Source: Prochlorococcus sp. scB245a_519A13
Lineage (GTDB): Bacteria; Cyanobacteriota; Cyanobacteriia; PCC-6307; Cyanobiaceae
Reading direction: 5' to 3'
Assembly (NCBI GenBank): GCA_000634415.1
Contig: JFNH01000098.1
Coordinates: 1-64,000 of the forward strand
Length of the DNA: 64,000 bases
Shown here: one piece after another, positions 14,805 to 22,824 of the stretch
Layout of the letters: every line of letters starts with the position of its first letter
Position numbering within the stretch: position 1 is the first letter of the stretch
Made by a program: the position numbers and the translations under genes
Notes under the pieces: model-generated
Database searches by the model: none
What the model was told of the DNA's origin: nothing
The model's input: only the letters and a program-made list of their open reading frames with translations

Positions 14805-15031
14805 TAGCTTTTTTCTTTATTAGATAAGGCACCACCTTCTTCTTTGTATTTTTCCCAAGCTTCACTTATTTTCGCTTTAGAGAAATTTTGTTTTCCCTCA
14901 GAGAATTTATTTTTAAGGTTATTTAAACTATTGGTCAGTTCTTTTTTTGTTGGTTCATCAAGAAAGTTTGATGTTAATTTCCATAAATACCAGCTACTAG
15001 CTAGAAGAAGAATCAATCCGAGTAATTGCAT
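14804..15031 (-). CDS. Anchored helical protein (75 aa)
   Basis: N-terminal span (LLGLILLLASSWYLWKL) and a long charged helix (KKELTNSLNNLKNKFSEGK). First gene of the four-gene run; its stop overlaps the next GTG start. Confidence 0.6.
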   Translation of the reverse strand: MQLLGLILLLASSWYLWKLTSNFLDEPTKKELTNSLNNLKNKFSEGKQNFSKAKISEAWEKYKEEGGALSNKEKS

Positions 15032-15122
15032 ATTAGTTTTTTCCCATCCTACAACTTTTCAAATGGTTTCGATAAATTAATTTATTTAATACCTGTAGAA
15101 ATTTTTTTTGACCTCAATAAAA

Positions 15123-15278
15123 TTAAAACTTTAACCAGTGGAAAAATATTCTATCCAGCAGCCATATAGTTAGACCCCCTTCTAGGAAAGCCAACCAATA
15201 CATCACATAATCAGAAAATCCCATTTGCTCTTTTACTGTTTTAATTAATTTTTTGTGAGCTTGAATGAGATCTTTCAT
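15123..15278 (-). CDS. Small membrane protein (51 aa)
   Basis: Charged N-terminal helix (DLIQAHKKLIKTVKEQMG) then an aromatic-rich hydrophobic half (DYVMYWLAFLEGGLTIWLL, then DRIFFHWLKF). Intact frame, just upstream of the four-gene run. Unrecognised. Confidence 0.6.
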   Translation of the reverse strand: MKDLIQAHKKLIKTVKEQMGFSDYVMYWLAFLEGGLTIWLLDRIFFHWLKF

Positions 15279-15292
15279 GAAGAATAAAATTT

Positions 15293-15544
15293 TTAAACCT
15301 GCTGATTTTCTTTTATTAAGAATCCCTTACCGTAACATGATAAACAGGTTTTAGTTTCATCTAATGAAATTCTTAGAAAACCTGCTCCATTACATCTAAA
15401 GCAATTTACTTTAGATGTTGAGTAAAGTTTTGACTTAATTTTAGCAGCACGGTTTAAGTAAGAAACAGTTTCTTTACGACCGTTAGCTTGAGCAGCTTTA
15501 TTTAAAAGCTTCTTATAACTGACTTTTAGTTCTTGGGTATTCAT
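15293..15544 (-). CDS. DnaJ-type zinc-finger small protein (83 aa)
   Basis: C-terminal half has two CxxCxGxG modules (CFRCNGAGF and CLSCYGKGF) as in the central zinc domain of DnaJ; the N-terminal half is a helical basic region (VSYKKLLNKAAQANGRKE). No J domain. Such single zinc modules are common in cyanobacterial assembly factors; role here unknown. Confidence 0.75.
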   Translation of the reverse strand: MNTQELKVSYKKLLNKAAQANGRKETVSYLNRAAKIKSKLYSTSKVNCFRCNGAGFLRISLDETKTCLSCYGKGFLIKENQQV

Positions 15545-15811
15545 CTTTTGAAAGAAACAAGGATTCGAATACAGGGAAAATAATTGTTTATATAATTAAA
15601 AAAAAACTAGAAATTTTCCGTTTATATTTCTGATCAAATCTCTTATTGATATTTAAATAATATAACTAGGATTTGCTTTATATGTTTAGTATCTGGAGTA
15701 TTCACATGTATATTTAATAGAAATTTTATATTTGATAAATTAAAAATATTTTGGATAATCATTCAAAAAATCATTATTTCCACCTATAAAAAATGTTTTA
15801 GCTCTAATAAA

Positions 15812-15937
15812 TCATCCAGCCTTTTTGAGGTTTTTTACTAAAAAATCATTTTCATTAGTAAGAACTTTAAGCTTAGATTTTTTCAAATCTTTTTTGATTT
15901 CGAGATTTAAATCCTTTTTTGTCTCATTTAGAGTCAT
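15812..15937 (-). CDS. Small charged protein (41 aa)
   Basis: MTLNETKKDLNLEIKKDLKK followed by SKLKVLTNENDFLVKNLKKAG; soluble and helical. Supported only by the intact frame. Confidence 0.4.
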   Translation of the reverse strand: MTLNETKKDLNLEIKKDLKKSKLKVLTNENDFLVKNLKKAG

Positions 15938-16471
15938 AAGATTTGTTCTTAAAATTATTTAAAATACATATGTGATCATAGTGCTCTCAAAAAAAATTTG
16001 TGGATAGTTTTTTCTTAAAAGAAAATAATATTTTATTTTGCACATAGAAATTCAAATTTAATCAACATATTGTGGAAAACCCTGTTGAAAAACGCTTAAA
16101 AAGTGGATAACTCGTCGGGAGCATTATCAAAACAAGCTTTTCTGGAAAAAATTTTAAGTATTAATACTTCATCAAAAAAAATAAAATATAGTTTAAAAAG
16201 TAACATAATCTCTTGCCATAACTGTGGGATCATTACTTTTTAAAAAAGATAAATTTTCTATACCAGAAGCTTATGTTAATAAAAAAATTAAAAAGTTTTT
16301 TCTTCATGATGTATCAAATTGAAAATTAAAGTGAAGAAAAATCAATCTAAACTTGAAATTTTTGATTTTTGTCATAGCTGATTAAAAAAATGTTTAATTC
16401 GGTTTTCTCTATGCAAATATTTCTCAAAACTAAAATCAATCAAATAAATTTGGATAAGTTAATCACCAAAA
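15938..16471. other. 534-bp gap with DnaA-box-like sites
   Basis: No convincing gene. Three 9-mers in the same orientation resemble DnaA boxes: CTATCCACA (15999-16007), TTTTCCACA (16071-16079) and TTATCCACT (16102-16110), all read on the minus strand. A 14-bp perfect palindrome AAGTATTAATACTT lies at 16156-16169. No dnaA or dnaN is in the window. Confidence 0.45.
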
Positions 16472-16708
16472 ATGACAGAAGAAAAAAAGGATTCAAAAAA
16501 ATGTTCTGGAAAGAAAAACATCATGTTTGCCTATGGTTTTATGCAACTAGGTTCTAGTTTCATATCGGCAATAGCATTAGCTGCAATAGCTTTTGGATTC
16601 TGTTCAGTAAAAAAAGAATTTAAACTATTTAATAAATGTGTTGCAGAAATTATTGAAGATGGTGGTACGAATTCTGAGGCCGTAAGGTATTGCAATGGGG
16701 GAAATTAA
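16472..16708 (+). CDS. Small membrane protein with distal cysteines (78 aa)
   Basis: Hydrophobic core at about 17-44, then KKEFKLFNKCVAEIIEDG and SEAVRYCNGGN. The motif C...C-x-GG at the C-terminus recalls the protein at 47677 (NFCYGG). Polar, Lys-rich N-terminus (EEKKDSKKCSGKK). Function unknown. Confidence 0.65.
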   Translation: MTEEKKDSKKCSGKKNIMFAYGFMQLGSSFISAIALAAIAFGFCSVKKEFKLFNKCVAEIIEDGGTNSEAVRYCNGGN

Positions 16709-16729
16709 AATCCCTCTCAGATTAATTAA

Positions 16730-16972
16730 ATGGATTCAACCTGTGATTTGATTATTGATTTCTTAAAAGAGGAGCCAATTGGAGAAACTGATCATTTTAT
16801 TTGGTTCATAACAGATATTGGCATTGTTGCCCTATTTAAAAGAGAGGAAAACTTTGAAACTTATAGTTCAAATGTCGAAATTGAGGCAAATAAAATTGCT
16901 TTAGATATAACAAAAGAAGAGAAAGAGTACCTAAAAATAAAAGAGAGACATCTTTTCTTGTTTTATTCATAA
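16730..16972 (+). CDS. Hypothetical protein (80 aa)
   Basis: Acidic soluble protein (DLIIDFLKEEPIGETDHFIW, then ITDIGIVALFKREENF) with a charged C-terminal helix. 21 nt behind the 78-aa gene and probably co-transcribed. No family recognised. Confidence 0.55.
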   Translation: MDSTCDLIIDFLKEEPIGETDHFIWFITDIGIVALFKREENFETYSSNVEIEANKIALDITKEEKEYLKIKERHLFLFYS

Positions 16973-16992
16973 TCTAGGATTTAGTCCTTGAT

Positions 16993-17187
16993 TTAGTAAG
17001 ATGGCTCAAGGTTAAAGGCCGGCTCCAAAATATTGTTTTCGCTAACTAATTCGTAGGTTAGCTCTTTATTTAGGGCATTTATATAAGATGTATAAAGTTT
17101 TCCCCAAACAAATTCAAATTCATCTTTACTTAAATTCTTGAAAAGAATTTCTCCTTTGAAGTAAATGTGATAAGAATCATTCATCAT
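16993..17187 (-). CDS. Hypothetical protein (64 aa)
   Basis: Begins MMNDSYHIYFKGEILFKNLS, with KDEFEFVWGKLYTSY. The 'xHIYxKxxxLFxNLSxxEF' opening looks like a conserved picocyanobacterial small-protein family; recalled only loosely. Function unknown. Confidence 0.55.
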   Translation of the reverse strand: MMNDSYHIYFKGEILFKNLSKDEFEFVWGKLYTSYINALNKELTYELVSENNILEPAFNLEPSY

Positions 17188-17281
17188 GGAAAATTAATCT
17201 TATCCTTTTTAACGCAGTGAAATATGTATGTAGTATTAGGTGCTACTAAAAGGAATTTATATTTAGAAGTTAGAAATACTT

Positions 17282-17593
17282 TTAGACTATCCGTGTATTC
17301 ATTTTTTGTTTTTTGAATAATCCGACTGTCTCATCAAGATCCATACAAGGCTGAATACTTATATCCATTAACCTTCTCCAAGGATGCCATTGCTTCCAAA
17401 TTGTCTCAAGAGAATCTGCACTCACTACAGAATGTCCAATACCATTTTGAACCATAAAAATCCAAGAATGAACCTCATAGTTTTCAGGTCTGTTTTGGGG
17501 ACCACCTGATTCATACCAATTAATTAGCATTTCTGCCCCTTCTTCTTGATCCTCGCCATCAGTAAATTCGTAGGAAATCAAATACCTTTGCAT
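17282..17593 (-). CDS. DUF3303-like protein
   Basis: 103 residues. Pattern fits DUF3303: YLISYEFTDGEDQEEGAEM, WYESGGPQNRP, HSWIFMVQNGIGHSVV and IWKQWHPWRRLMDISIQP. Small cytoplasmic alpha/beta protein of unknown function, common in cyanobacteria. Confidence 0.7.
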   Translation of the reverse strand: MQRYLISYEFTDGEDQEEGAEMLINWYESGGPQNRPENYEVHSWIFMVQNGIGHSVVSADSLETIWKQWHPWRRLMDISIQPCMDLDETVGLFKKQKMNTRIV

Positions 17594-17694
17594 ATAGATT
17601 ATTATTAAAATCTCTAAACTATTTTAACTCTTGATTTAGATATTGCCTCCCAATTTAATTAATGCTATGAAGTTTATAAAAGTGATTGTTTTAA

Positions 17695-17799
17695 ATGACC
17701 AAAAGATTTGGGAAAATTAAAAAGAATATTTTGACTAATTTATCTTTTATAAATAAGACAATCTTGAAGTATTTTCAAAACCATGATCTGTTCGTATAG
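17695..17799 (+). CDS. Doubtful small ORF (34 aa)
   Basis: MTKRFGKIKKNILTNLSFIN followed by KTILKYFQNHDLFV. The only ORF in the gap 17594-17876; no clear ribosome binding site and no known relative. Listed so that the gap is not left blank. Confidence 0.2.
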   Translation: MTKRFGKIKKNILTNLSFINKTILKYFQNHDLFV

Positions 17800-17876
17800 C
17801 TCCAGTTAACAGATAAAATTTGATACTTTTTAAAAAACCTTAAATTAGTTACCATATTTGTACTGCATAGATACCA

Positions 17877-18260
17877 ATGATAAATAAAAAGGGTCAAAGC
17901 GATCCAATTGATAATTTAGAGTATGAAAAAGTTCTAGAAGAAGAAATAATTAATTCGTACGAAAGTAAATTTCAGAAAGATACTGAAGAAGATAGTAAAA
18001 AGATTAAATTTTACAGACTTAAAAGAACTCCATTAGAAATACTAAATAGGTCATTTTTCTTTTTCTTTATTGGAAGTTTTCTTTTCTCTTTGTTTTTAGC
18101 TTATTCAGAAAGTAAGTTATGGTTCATACTTTATGTAATAAGTGCATTGTCATGTGTTTTCTATACTCCTAACAGAAAGGCACTTAAAGAATTAATAGCA
18201 GCTTGGCCAAATATAGAGGATCTCATTAAAGGGAGGAGTTTGTGGAGAAAAGGCAAGTAA
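17877..18260 (+). CDS. Two-span membrane protein (127 aa)
   Basis: Acidic N-terminal 45 residues, then RTPLEILNRSFFFFFIGSF leading into two spans at about 60-95, ending NIEDLIKGRSLWRKGK. Unknown function. Followed at 8 nt by two more small genes. Confidence 0.65.
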   Translation: MINKKGQSDPIDNLEYEKVLEEEIINSYESKFQKDTEEDSKKIKFYRLKRTPLEILNRSFFFFFIGSFLFSLFLAYSESKLWFILYVISALSCVFYTPNRKALKELIAAWPNIEDLIKGRSLWRKGK

Positions 18261-18267
18261 AAAAATT

Positions 18268-18360
18268 ATGAAACCGTTAAATACATTTAAAAAGTGGTTA
18301 TTAAATATTCTTGTGTCATACATTGAGGGCACCAACAAGAAGAAAGAGGATAAAAAATGA
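18268..18360 (+). CDS. Tiny basic protein (30 aa)
   Basis: MKPLNTFKKWLLNILVSYIE followed by GTNKKKEDKK. Its stop TGA overlaps the next ATG (ATGA). Probably the middle gene of a three-gene transcript. Confidence 0.5.
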   Translation: MKPLNTFKKWLLNILVSYIEGTNKKKEDKK

Positions 18361-18494
18361 GTCTAATAAAGGTTGGAATTATTGTTGAAATATTTTTGTT
18401 TTTAGTAGTTTTTTTATGGGTTAGGAAACTAACTAGTAATAAAGGTAGACAACCATCTCTATCAAAAAAAACAATTAAAAATCTCAAATTTTAG
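18357..18494 (+). CDS. Tiny membrane protein (45 aa)
   Basis: Span VGIIVEIFLFLVVFLWV, then a basic tail (RKLTSNKGRQPSLSKK). Coupled through ATGA to the 30-aa gene. Single-span shape with basic tail recurs throughout this region. Confidence 0.55.
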   Translation: MSLIKVGIIVEIFLFLVVFLWVRKLTSNKGRQPSLSKKTIKNLKF

Positions 18495-18571
18495 AATTTT
18501 GATCACAAAATAAGGAATCTTTATAAAGAGATTAAATTTATGGGGAATTTATTTACTTTTTTTCTCTCACT

Positions 18572-18970
18572 TTGTATGTGAAATCGGTTAGAACATCTAC
18601 ATCGTTCTTAAAAAATATGGTTTCCTCCATTCAAGGTCTTGCTCCAATAACCAATCCATTAAACAGTGTCTTAAGAGAAAAGAAACTAATAAATGTTGAT
18701 CAGAAGTTTATTCAACTTGTTTCTCTGGCAGAAGGGTTACCTCGTACAGAGGTTATTGAAAGTGGTAGAAATTATTGGAGAGGTGTTTGTAGAAGCTTGA
18801 TTTTTAGATTTCCTGACGATCTTGAAATTTTAAAGCTTGATGTTAGAAGTTATGTAGATAGATCAAAAGGAATTATTCAGATAAGATCTGCTGCAAGATT
18901 AGGGCAATCAGATTTAGGCGTTAATCTAAGAAGAGTGGAATACTTGTTTAATCAATTAGAGAAATTTTAA
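18572..18970 (+). CDS. DUF1499 family protein
   Basis: C-terminal half matches DUF1499: RFPDDLEILKLDVRSY, then IIQIRSAARLGQSDLGVNLRRVEYL. Function unknown; family members are often periplasmic or lumenal. There is no ATG at a sensible place: TTG 18572 or GTG 18578 must serve, or ATG 18617 with loss of the N-terminus. An ATG at 18540 in another frame starts a hydrophobic MGNLFTFFLSLCM peptide, so a small frameshift at the N-terminus is possible. Confidence 0.75.
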   Translation: MYVKSVRTSTSFLKNMVSSIQGLAPITNPLNSVLREKKLINVDQKFIQLVSLAEGLPRTEVIESGRNYWRGVCRSLIFRFPDDLEILKLDVRSYVDRSKGIIQIRSAARLGQSDLGVNLRRVEYLFNQLEKF

Positions 18971-19048
18971 TTAATCTATTTTTTATAAATTGTAAGGTTC
19001 TTTTTACTAAATAGTTGTGCTTTAATTCATAAGAATATTTGAAATGCC

Positions 19049-19180
19049 ATGGTAAAAATAATCTTAGTTGGAATTATTGTCGCGCTTGTATATTCTCAAC
19101 CTGACCTTCGTCTTACCGTAGCTGATTGGTTAAAAGCAGCTTCTGATTTTCTTATTGAATCGGTACAAGTAAAACCTTGA
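19049..19180 (+). CDS. Small membrane-associated protein (43 aa)
   Basis: MVKIILVGIIVALVYSQPD followed by LRLTVADWLKAASDFLI: short N-terminal span, then an amphipathic helix. Intact frame; unknown function. Confidence 0.5.
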   Translation: MVKIILVGIIVALVYSQPDLRLTVADWLKAASDFLIESVQVKP

Positions 19181-19198
19181 ATTAATTTTAATGAAGCA

Positions 19199-19285
19199 TT
19201 AAATAAGACCTGAAACAGTAATCATTTGTTTAATGCATACAGCTACGAAAATAAATATTATTATCCTGCTTAATATATATATCAC
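19199..19285 (-). CDS. Tiny membrane protein (28 aa, GTG start)
   Basis: GTG-initiated MIYILSRIIIFIFVAVCI followed by KQMITVSGLI. Hydrophobic single span, convergent with the 43-aa gene. Evidence is only the frame and composition. Confidence 0.35.
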   Translation of the reverse strand: MIYILSRIIIFIFVAVCIKQMITVSGLI

Positions 19286-19362
19286 TTAAACAAATAAATA
19301 GTTTTAGGAACATAATAGAAAATTTTTTTGAAATTTTTGAATAGTTAACGATAATAAGGGAT

Positions 19363-20418
19363 ATGAAGCTTAGATTATTTGAGTTCTATTTTATTAAAGA
19401 CTATTTAAGGCCTTGGTTTGGTCTTATTTATTCTTTATTCTTTCTGTTTTTTTTAGGTGCAATTGGCTATCGAATAACAGAGGGATGGGAATGGAGTGAT
19501 TGCTTATGGATGGTTCTGATCACAATAACCACTATTGGTTTTGGAGAAGTTCAACCTCTAAGTCCTGAAGGCAGGATCGTTACTGTTTTAGTAATCGTTG
19601 GCGGATTGATTTTTATTCAATTTACCTTTCAAAAAGCTGTTAGATTATTCGAATCCGGCTATTTTCAAAGAGTAAACGAATTACGTTTTAAAAGACTTCT
19701 TAGAAAAATGGAAAATCATGTAATTTTGTGTGGATATGGGAGGGTAGGTCAGGAAATATCTAACCAAATAAAAACGCAAAATATTCCAATAATTGTTGTT
19801 GAGAGTGATGAAGATAGAAAAAAGATTGCGGAAGAAAATGGTTTAGAAGTACTTTGTGCTGACGCCACTCTTGATGAGACGTTAAAACTAGCAGGATTAG
19901 AAAAATGCAAAAGTTTGGTTGTTACCTTGCCTAATGATGCTGCAAATTTATATGTGGTTTTAAGCGCTAAAGGAATAAGAAGTTCTATAAGAGTAATTGC
20001 AAGAGCTGGGACTGAAGAAGCTGCAAGCAAATTGAGATTAGCTGGAGCAAGTATAGTCGTAAGCCCTTATATAGCTGCAGGAAGAGCAATGGCATCAATG
20101 GCTTTAAGACCAATAGCCATTGATTTTTTAGATCTTTTAGCAGGAAGTGAATGTGAAATTGAAGAATTTGAATTAAGTAATGATATTAGTCTTTTTGAAA
20201 CTGCAGAGAAAAGATCACTTTCTGAACTTGGAATAGGTAAAAAGAGTGGGGCTAAAATATTAGCCATTAAGGAAAACGAAAAGTTGTTTACTAACCCTGG
20301 CGGTAATTTCATTCTTCAACCAGGTCAGGTATTAATAGCATTTGGTAGTAAAGAACAACTAAATATCTTGAACGGATTATTAGGAAATCTTGTAATAGCA
20401 GTAGAGTTATTAAAGTAG
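19363..20418 (+). CDS. Two-span potassium channel with RCK (TrkA-N) domain
   Basis: 351 residues. Span 1 at about 20-40, pore helix with selectivity filter TTIGFGEVQP instead of the usual TVGYGD, span 2 at 65-88, then an RCK domain starting HVILCGYGRVGQEI (GxGxxG) and a C-terminal TrkA-C-like domain (LSNDISLFETAEKRSL, GKKSGAKILAI). Gates cation flow in response to a ligand bound by RCK. Filter GFG/E suggests a K+ channel with variant filter; ion selectivity unproven. Confidence 0.92.
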   Translation: MKLRLFEFYFIKDYLRPWFGLIYSLFFLFFLGAIGYRITEGWEWSDCLWMVLITITTIGFGEVQPLSPEGRIVTVLVIVGGLIFIQFTFQKAVRLFESGYFQRVNELRFKRLLRKMENHVILCGYGRVGQEISNQIKTQNIPIIVVESDEDRKKIAEENGLEVLCADATLDETLKLAGLEKCKSLVVTLPNDAANLYVVLSAKGIRSSIRVIARAGTEEAASKLRLAGASIVVSPYIAAGRAMASMALRPIAIDFLDLLAGSECEIEEFELSNDISLFETAEKRSLSELGIGKKSGAKILAIKENEKLFTNPGGNFILQPGQVLIAFGSKEQLNILNGLLGNLVIAVELLK

Positions 20419-20544
20419 ATAGATCGAGATTAAGAATTAATAGCTAAATTAGTTGTAAGTGAAATAAATCAAATGAAAATATTTAAATGAGATTTAAAGC
20501 TGCTTTAAACTAAATAATCTATAAAAAATAGTAGAAATAATTTT

Positions 20545-20715
20545 ATTATTCATCCAAGCAAAGTAGTCAAAGATCCAAAAATCAACGATACTTATTACGA
20601 TCCAGATGTTGATAAGCTTTATCAATATGTAAAAATTGGTGACTTTCCGCAAGAATGGGTAGTGACAAATATAGATGAAGATGACGATTATTATTATGCT
20701 TCGATGGGATATTAA
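20545..20715 (+). CDS. Small acidic ORF without a standard start codon
   Basis: Frame open from 20518 to the TAA at 20713, encoding (I)IHPSKVVKDPKINDT and later FPQEWVVTNIDEDDDYYYAS. Composition looks protein-like, but no ATG or TTG and only a late GTG exists in frame. ATT at 20545 or 20548 is the only early near-cognate start. Either ATT-initiated, or the remnant of a gene that lost its start. Confidence 0.35.
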   Translation: MIHPSKVVKDPKINDTYYDPDVDKLYQYVKIGDFPQEWVVTNIDEDDDYYYASMGY

Positions 20716-20745
20716 TTTAAATATCCATTATTAAATTAAATAAGT

Positions 20746-20787
20746 TTGTCTCTTTAATATTTTGTGTGAGGAAGATTAAAGAGACAA
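20746..20787. terminator. 13-bp perfect inverted repeat
   Basis: TTGTCTCTTTAAT (20746-20758) and ATTAAAGAGACAA (20775-20787), 16-nt loop. No T-run on the plus strand; on the minus strand it is followed by a short T-rich stretch. Likely a transcript end or processing hairpin between the acidic ORF and phoB. Confidence 0.5.
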
Positions 20788-20931
20788 TCTAAACATAAGT
20801 AAAAAGGTTTAAGGTTAAATTAAAAAGGCAATAAGATCAAATAAAAAAAATAAGGTCTTAATGTAAAGTAAATATGAAATAATTACATCAAATAATTTTG
20901 ATTATATAAAATAAAATTGTTGGAACTTTAC

Positions 20932-21660
20932 ATGGCTATTAAAGATCATAAAAGTTTGCAAGACTCAAAAATTCTTCTTGTAGAGGATGATAAGAGTATT
21001 AGGCTGACAGTCAGTGAGGCGTTGAATAGCGAAGGTTTTACAGTATCAAGTTTCAAAGACGGTTTAAGTGCCTTAGATTTTATTACTAATGATATTAAAA
21101 AAGATGTTGACCTAATAATTCTAGATTTAATGTTGCCAGGGCTAAATGGATTAGAGTTATGCAGAAAAATAAGAGATGAAGAAGACTATACCCCCATACT
21201 AATTTTGAGTGCTAAAGATAATGAATCAGACAGGGTTCTTGGTTTAGAGGTTGGTGCAGATGATTATTTAACAAAACCTTTTGGTTTAAATGAATTAATT
21301 GCTAGATCTAGAGCCTTAATAAGAAGATCTAAACGAAATAAAAAATATATAGAAAAATCAAAAACTGTTCTCGAGTTTAATCACATAAAAATGTTTTTGG
21401 AAGAATGTAGGGTAACTTCTTTTGATAGAGAAATAATATTATCTCCAAAAGAATTTAAATTGTTAGAGTTATTTATGAAAAATCCAAAAAGGGTATGGTC
21501 AAGAGATTTAATACTTGAAAAAATTTGGGAAATTGACTTTATTGGTGATACTAAAACTGTAGATGTTCATGTTAGGTGGCTCAGAGAGAAATTAGAAGAA
21601 GATCCCTCAGCTCCAAAGTTTCTTAAAACTGTAAGAGGTTTTGGATATAAGTTTGGATGA
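20932..21660 (+). CDS. phoB: OmpR-family response regulator, PhoB-type
   Basis: Receiver domain: VEDDKSIR acidic pocket, phospho-acceptor Asp in IILDLMLPG, switch Ser in LSAKD, Lys in TKPFG. Winged-helix DNA-binding domain at about 140-240 (LSPKEFKLLELFMKNP, VDVHVRWLREKL, VRGFGYKFG). ATG 20932 is chosen over TTG 20917. Genome context (histidine kinase next, phosphate genes around) points to PhoB, which binds tandem 8-mers such as those upstream of the porin and pstC genes here. Confidence 0.88.
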   Translation: MAIKDHKSLQDSKILLVEDDKSIRLTVSEALNSEGFTVSSFKDGLSALDFITNDIKKDVDLIILDLMLPGLNGLELCRKIRDEEDYTPILILSAKDNESDRVLGLEVGADDYLTKPFGLNELIARSRALIRRSKRNKKYIEKSKTVLEFNHIKMFLEECRVTSFDREIILSPKEFKLLELFMKNPKRVWSRDLILEKIWEIDFIGDTKTVDVHVRWLREKLEEDPSAPKFLKTVRGFGYKFG

Positions 21661-22817
21661 AAATGAAAACACTACAAGAAGTATTATTTTTTTTACATCA
21701 GAAGTGGAAAATAAAAGTCAAGCATTTTTCTCAATCAAAAGAAAAAAAATTTGAAGTTGATAAAAATAAGTATAAAAAAACTATTGATTTCCCATTTGAT
21801 AAAATTAGACCTCAAGAAGTGTTGTCTTGGTTAGATTATTCATCGCAAGGGTGGATAATCTTATCATCTGATCTAACAATAAAATTTATCAATCAGAAAG
21901 CTTTATCTCTTATTAGGGTTATCAAATATAAAGATGTTATTGGAAAAGCAATTAATGATATTAATGAGCTTGAAGTACTTAGTAATAAAATTCTATATTT
22001 AAGAAAAAAAGATTTCCCATTCAATCTTGATTTCACAATTGCGGGAGTACCCATTTCGGTAAATATTGTTAGAGGAAGGAAAAAGAATTATTTAATATTA
22101 TTGGAAAGTAAATTATCAATTGAATCGATAAAAAAACGACAAAATCAATTAATTAATGATGTGTCTCATGAACTGAAAACTCCTCTTACATCACTTATCT
22201 TAATTGGGGAAAGACTTGAATCAGTAGTATCAAAAAAGGATAAGTATCTTGTTAAAAGACTTAAGAAAGAGTCAAAAAGATTAAGAAAAATGGCCGAAGA
22301 GACTTTAGAGCTTTCTAAGCTAGAAAGTAGCGAAGATTTTAATAAAAACAAAAAAATATCTATTTCAGATTTGATTATGGAATCTTGGCAAACACTAAAA
22401 CCGCTTGCAGAAAAAAAGGATATAAAAATAAATTTATTTTCTCCAACAAAATATTATATATCTGGGGATATTGAAAATTTAAAAAGAGCATTTATAAATA
22501 TTTTAGATAATGCTATTCGTTATTCCCCAACAAAAGAGGGCATACAAATTGAAATTTTTAAGAGAGATAGCTCTGTTGTTATAAGAGTTAGAGATAAAGG
22601 TATTGGATTAGAAGAAAATGAATCAAATGACATTTTTTCTCGTTTTTATCGTGGGGATCCATCAAGGACTAAATTTAAGAAAAGTGGAAGTGGTTTAGGT
22701 CTTTCAATTACAAAAAAAATAATTAATAACAATAAAGGTTTTATAAAGGCATTTAATCATAAAGATGGTGGAGCGATTATTGAAACTATCTTTCCGTGTC
22801 TTAATACAGATTTATAG
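21657..22817 (+). CDS. phoR: Sensor histidine kinase, PhoR-type
   Basis: 386 residues, overlapping phoB by 4 bp (ATGA). PAS-like region at about 60-150, H-box VSHELKTPLTSL (phospho-His) near residue 170, N-box LDNAIRYSP, G1 DKGIGL, F-box FSRFYRGD and G2 GSGLGLSI. I find no transmembrane segment, so it looks cytoplasmic or peripherally attached, unlike enterobacterial PhoR. Partner of PhoB in the phosphate-starvation response. Confidence 0.87.
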   Translation: MKMKTLQEVLFFLHQKWKIKVKHFSQSKEKKFEVDKNKYKKTIDFPFDKIRPQEVLSWLDYSSQGWIILSSDLTIKFINQKALSLIRVIKYKDVIGKAINDINELEVLSNKILYLRKKDFPFNLDFTIAGVPISVNIVRGRKKNYLILLESKLSIESIKKRQNQLINDVSHELKTPLTSLILIGERLESVVSKKDKYLVKRLKKESKRLRKMAEETLELSKLESSEDFNKNKKISISDLIMESWQTLKPLAEKKDIKINLFSPTKYYISGDIENLKRAFINILDNAIRYSPTKEGIQIEIFKRDSSVVIRVRDKGIGLEENESNDIFSRFYRGDPSRTKFKKSGSGLGLSITKKIINNNKGFIKAFNHKDGGAIIETIFPCLNTDL

Positions 22818-22824
22818 GGAAAAT

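Noticed and set aside
15558-15580. GGATTCGAATAC resembling a tRNA T-arm
   Set aside because: No acceptor stem, anticodon arm or CCA-side pairing nearby; only about 12 bases agree, so chance is likely. No integrase or direct repeat supports an att site.
20805-20825. GGTTTAAGGTTAAATT before phoB as a Pho box
   Set aside because: Contains CTTAAACC and TTTAACCT on the minus strand but they overlap rather than repeat at 11 bp, and no -10 lies at the right distance.
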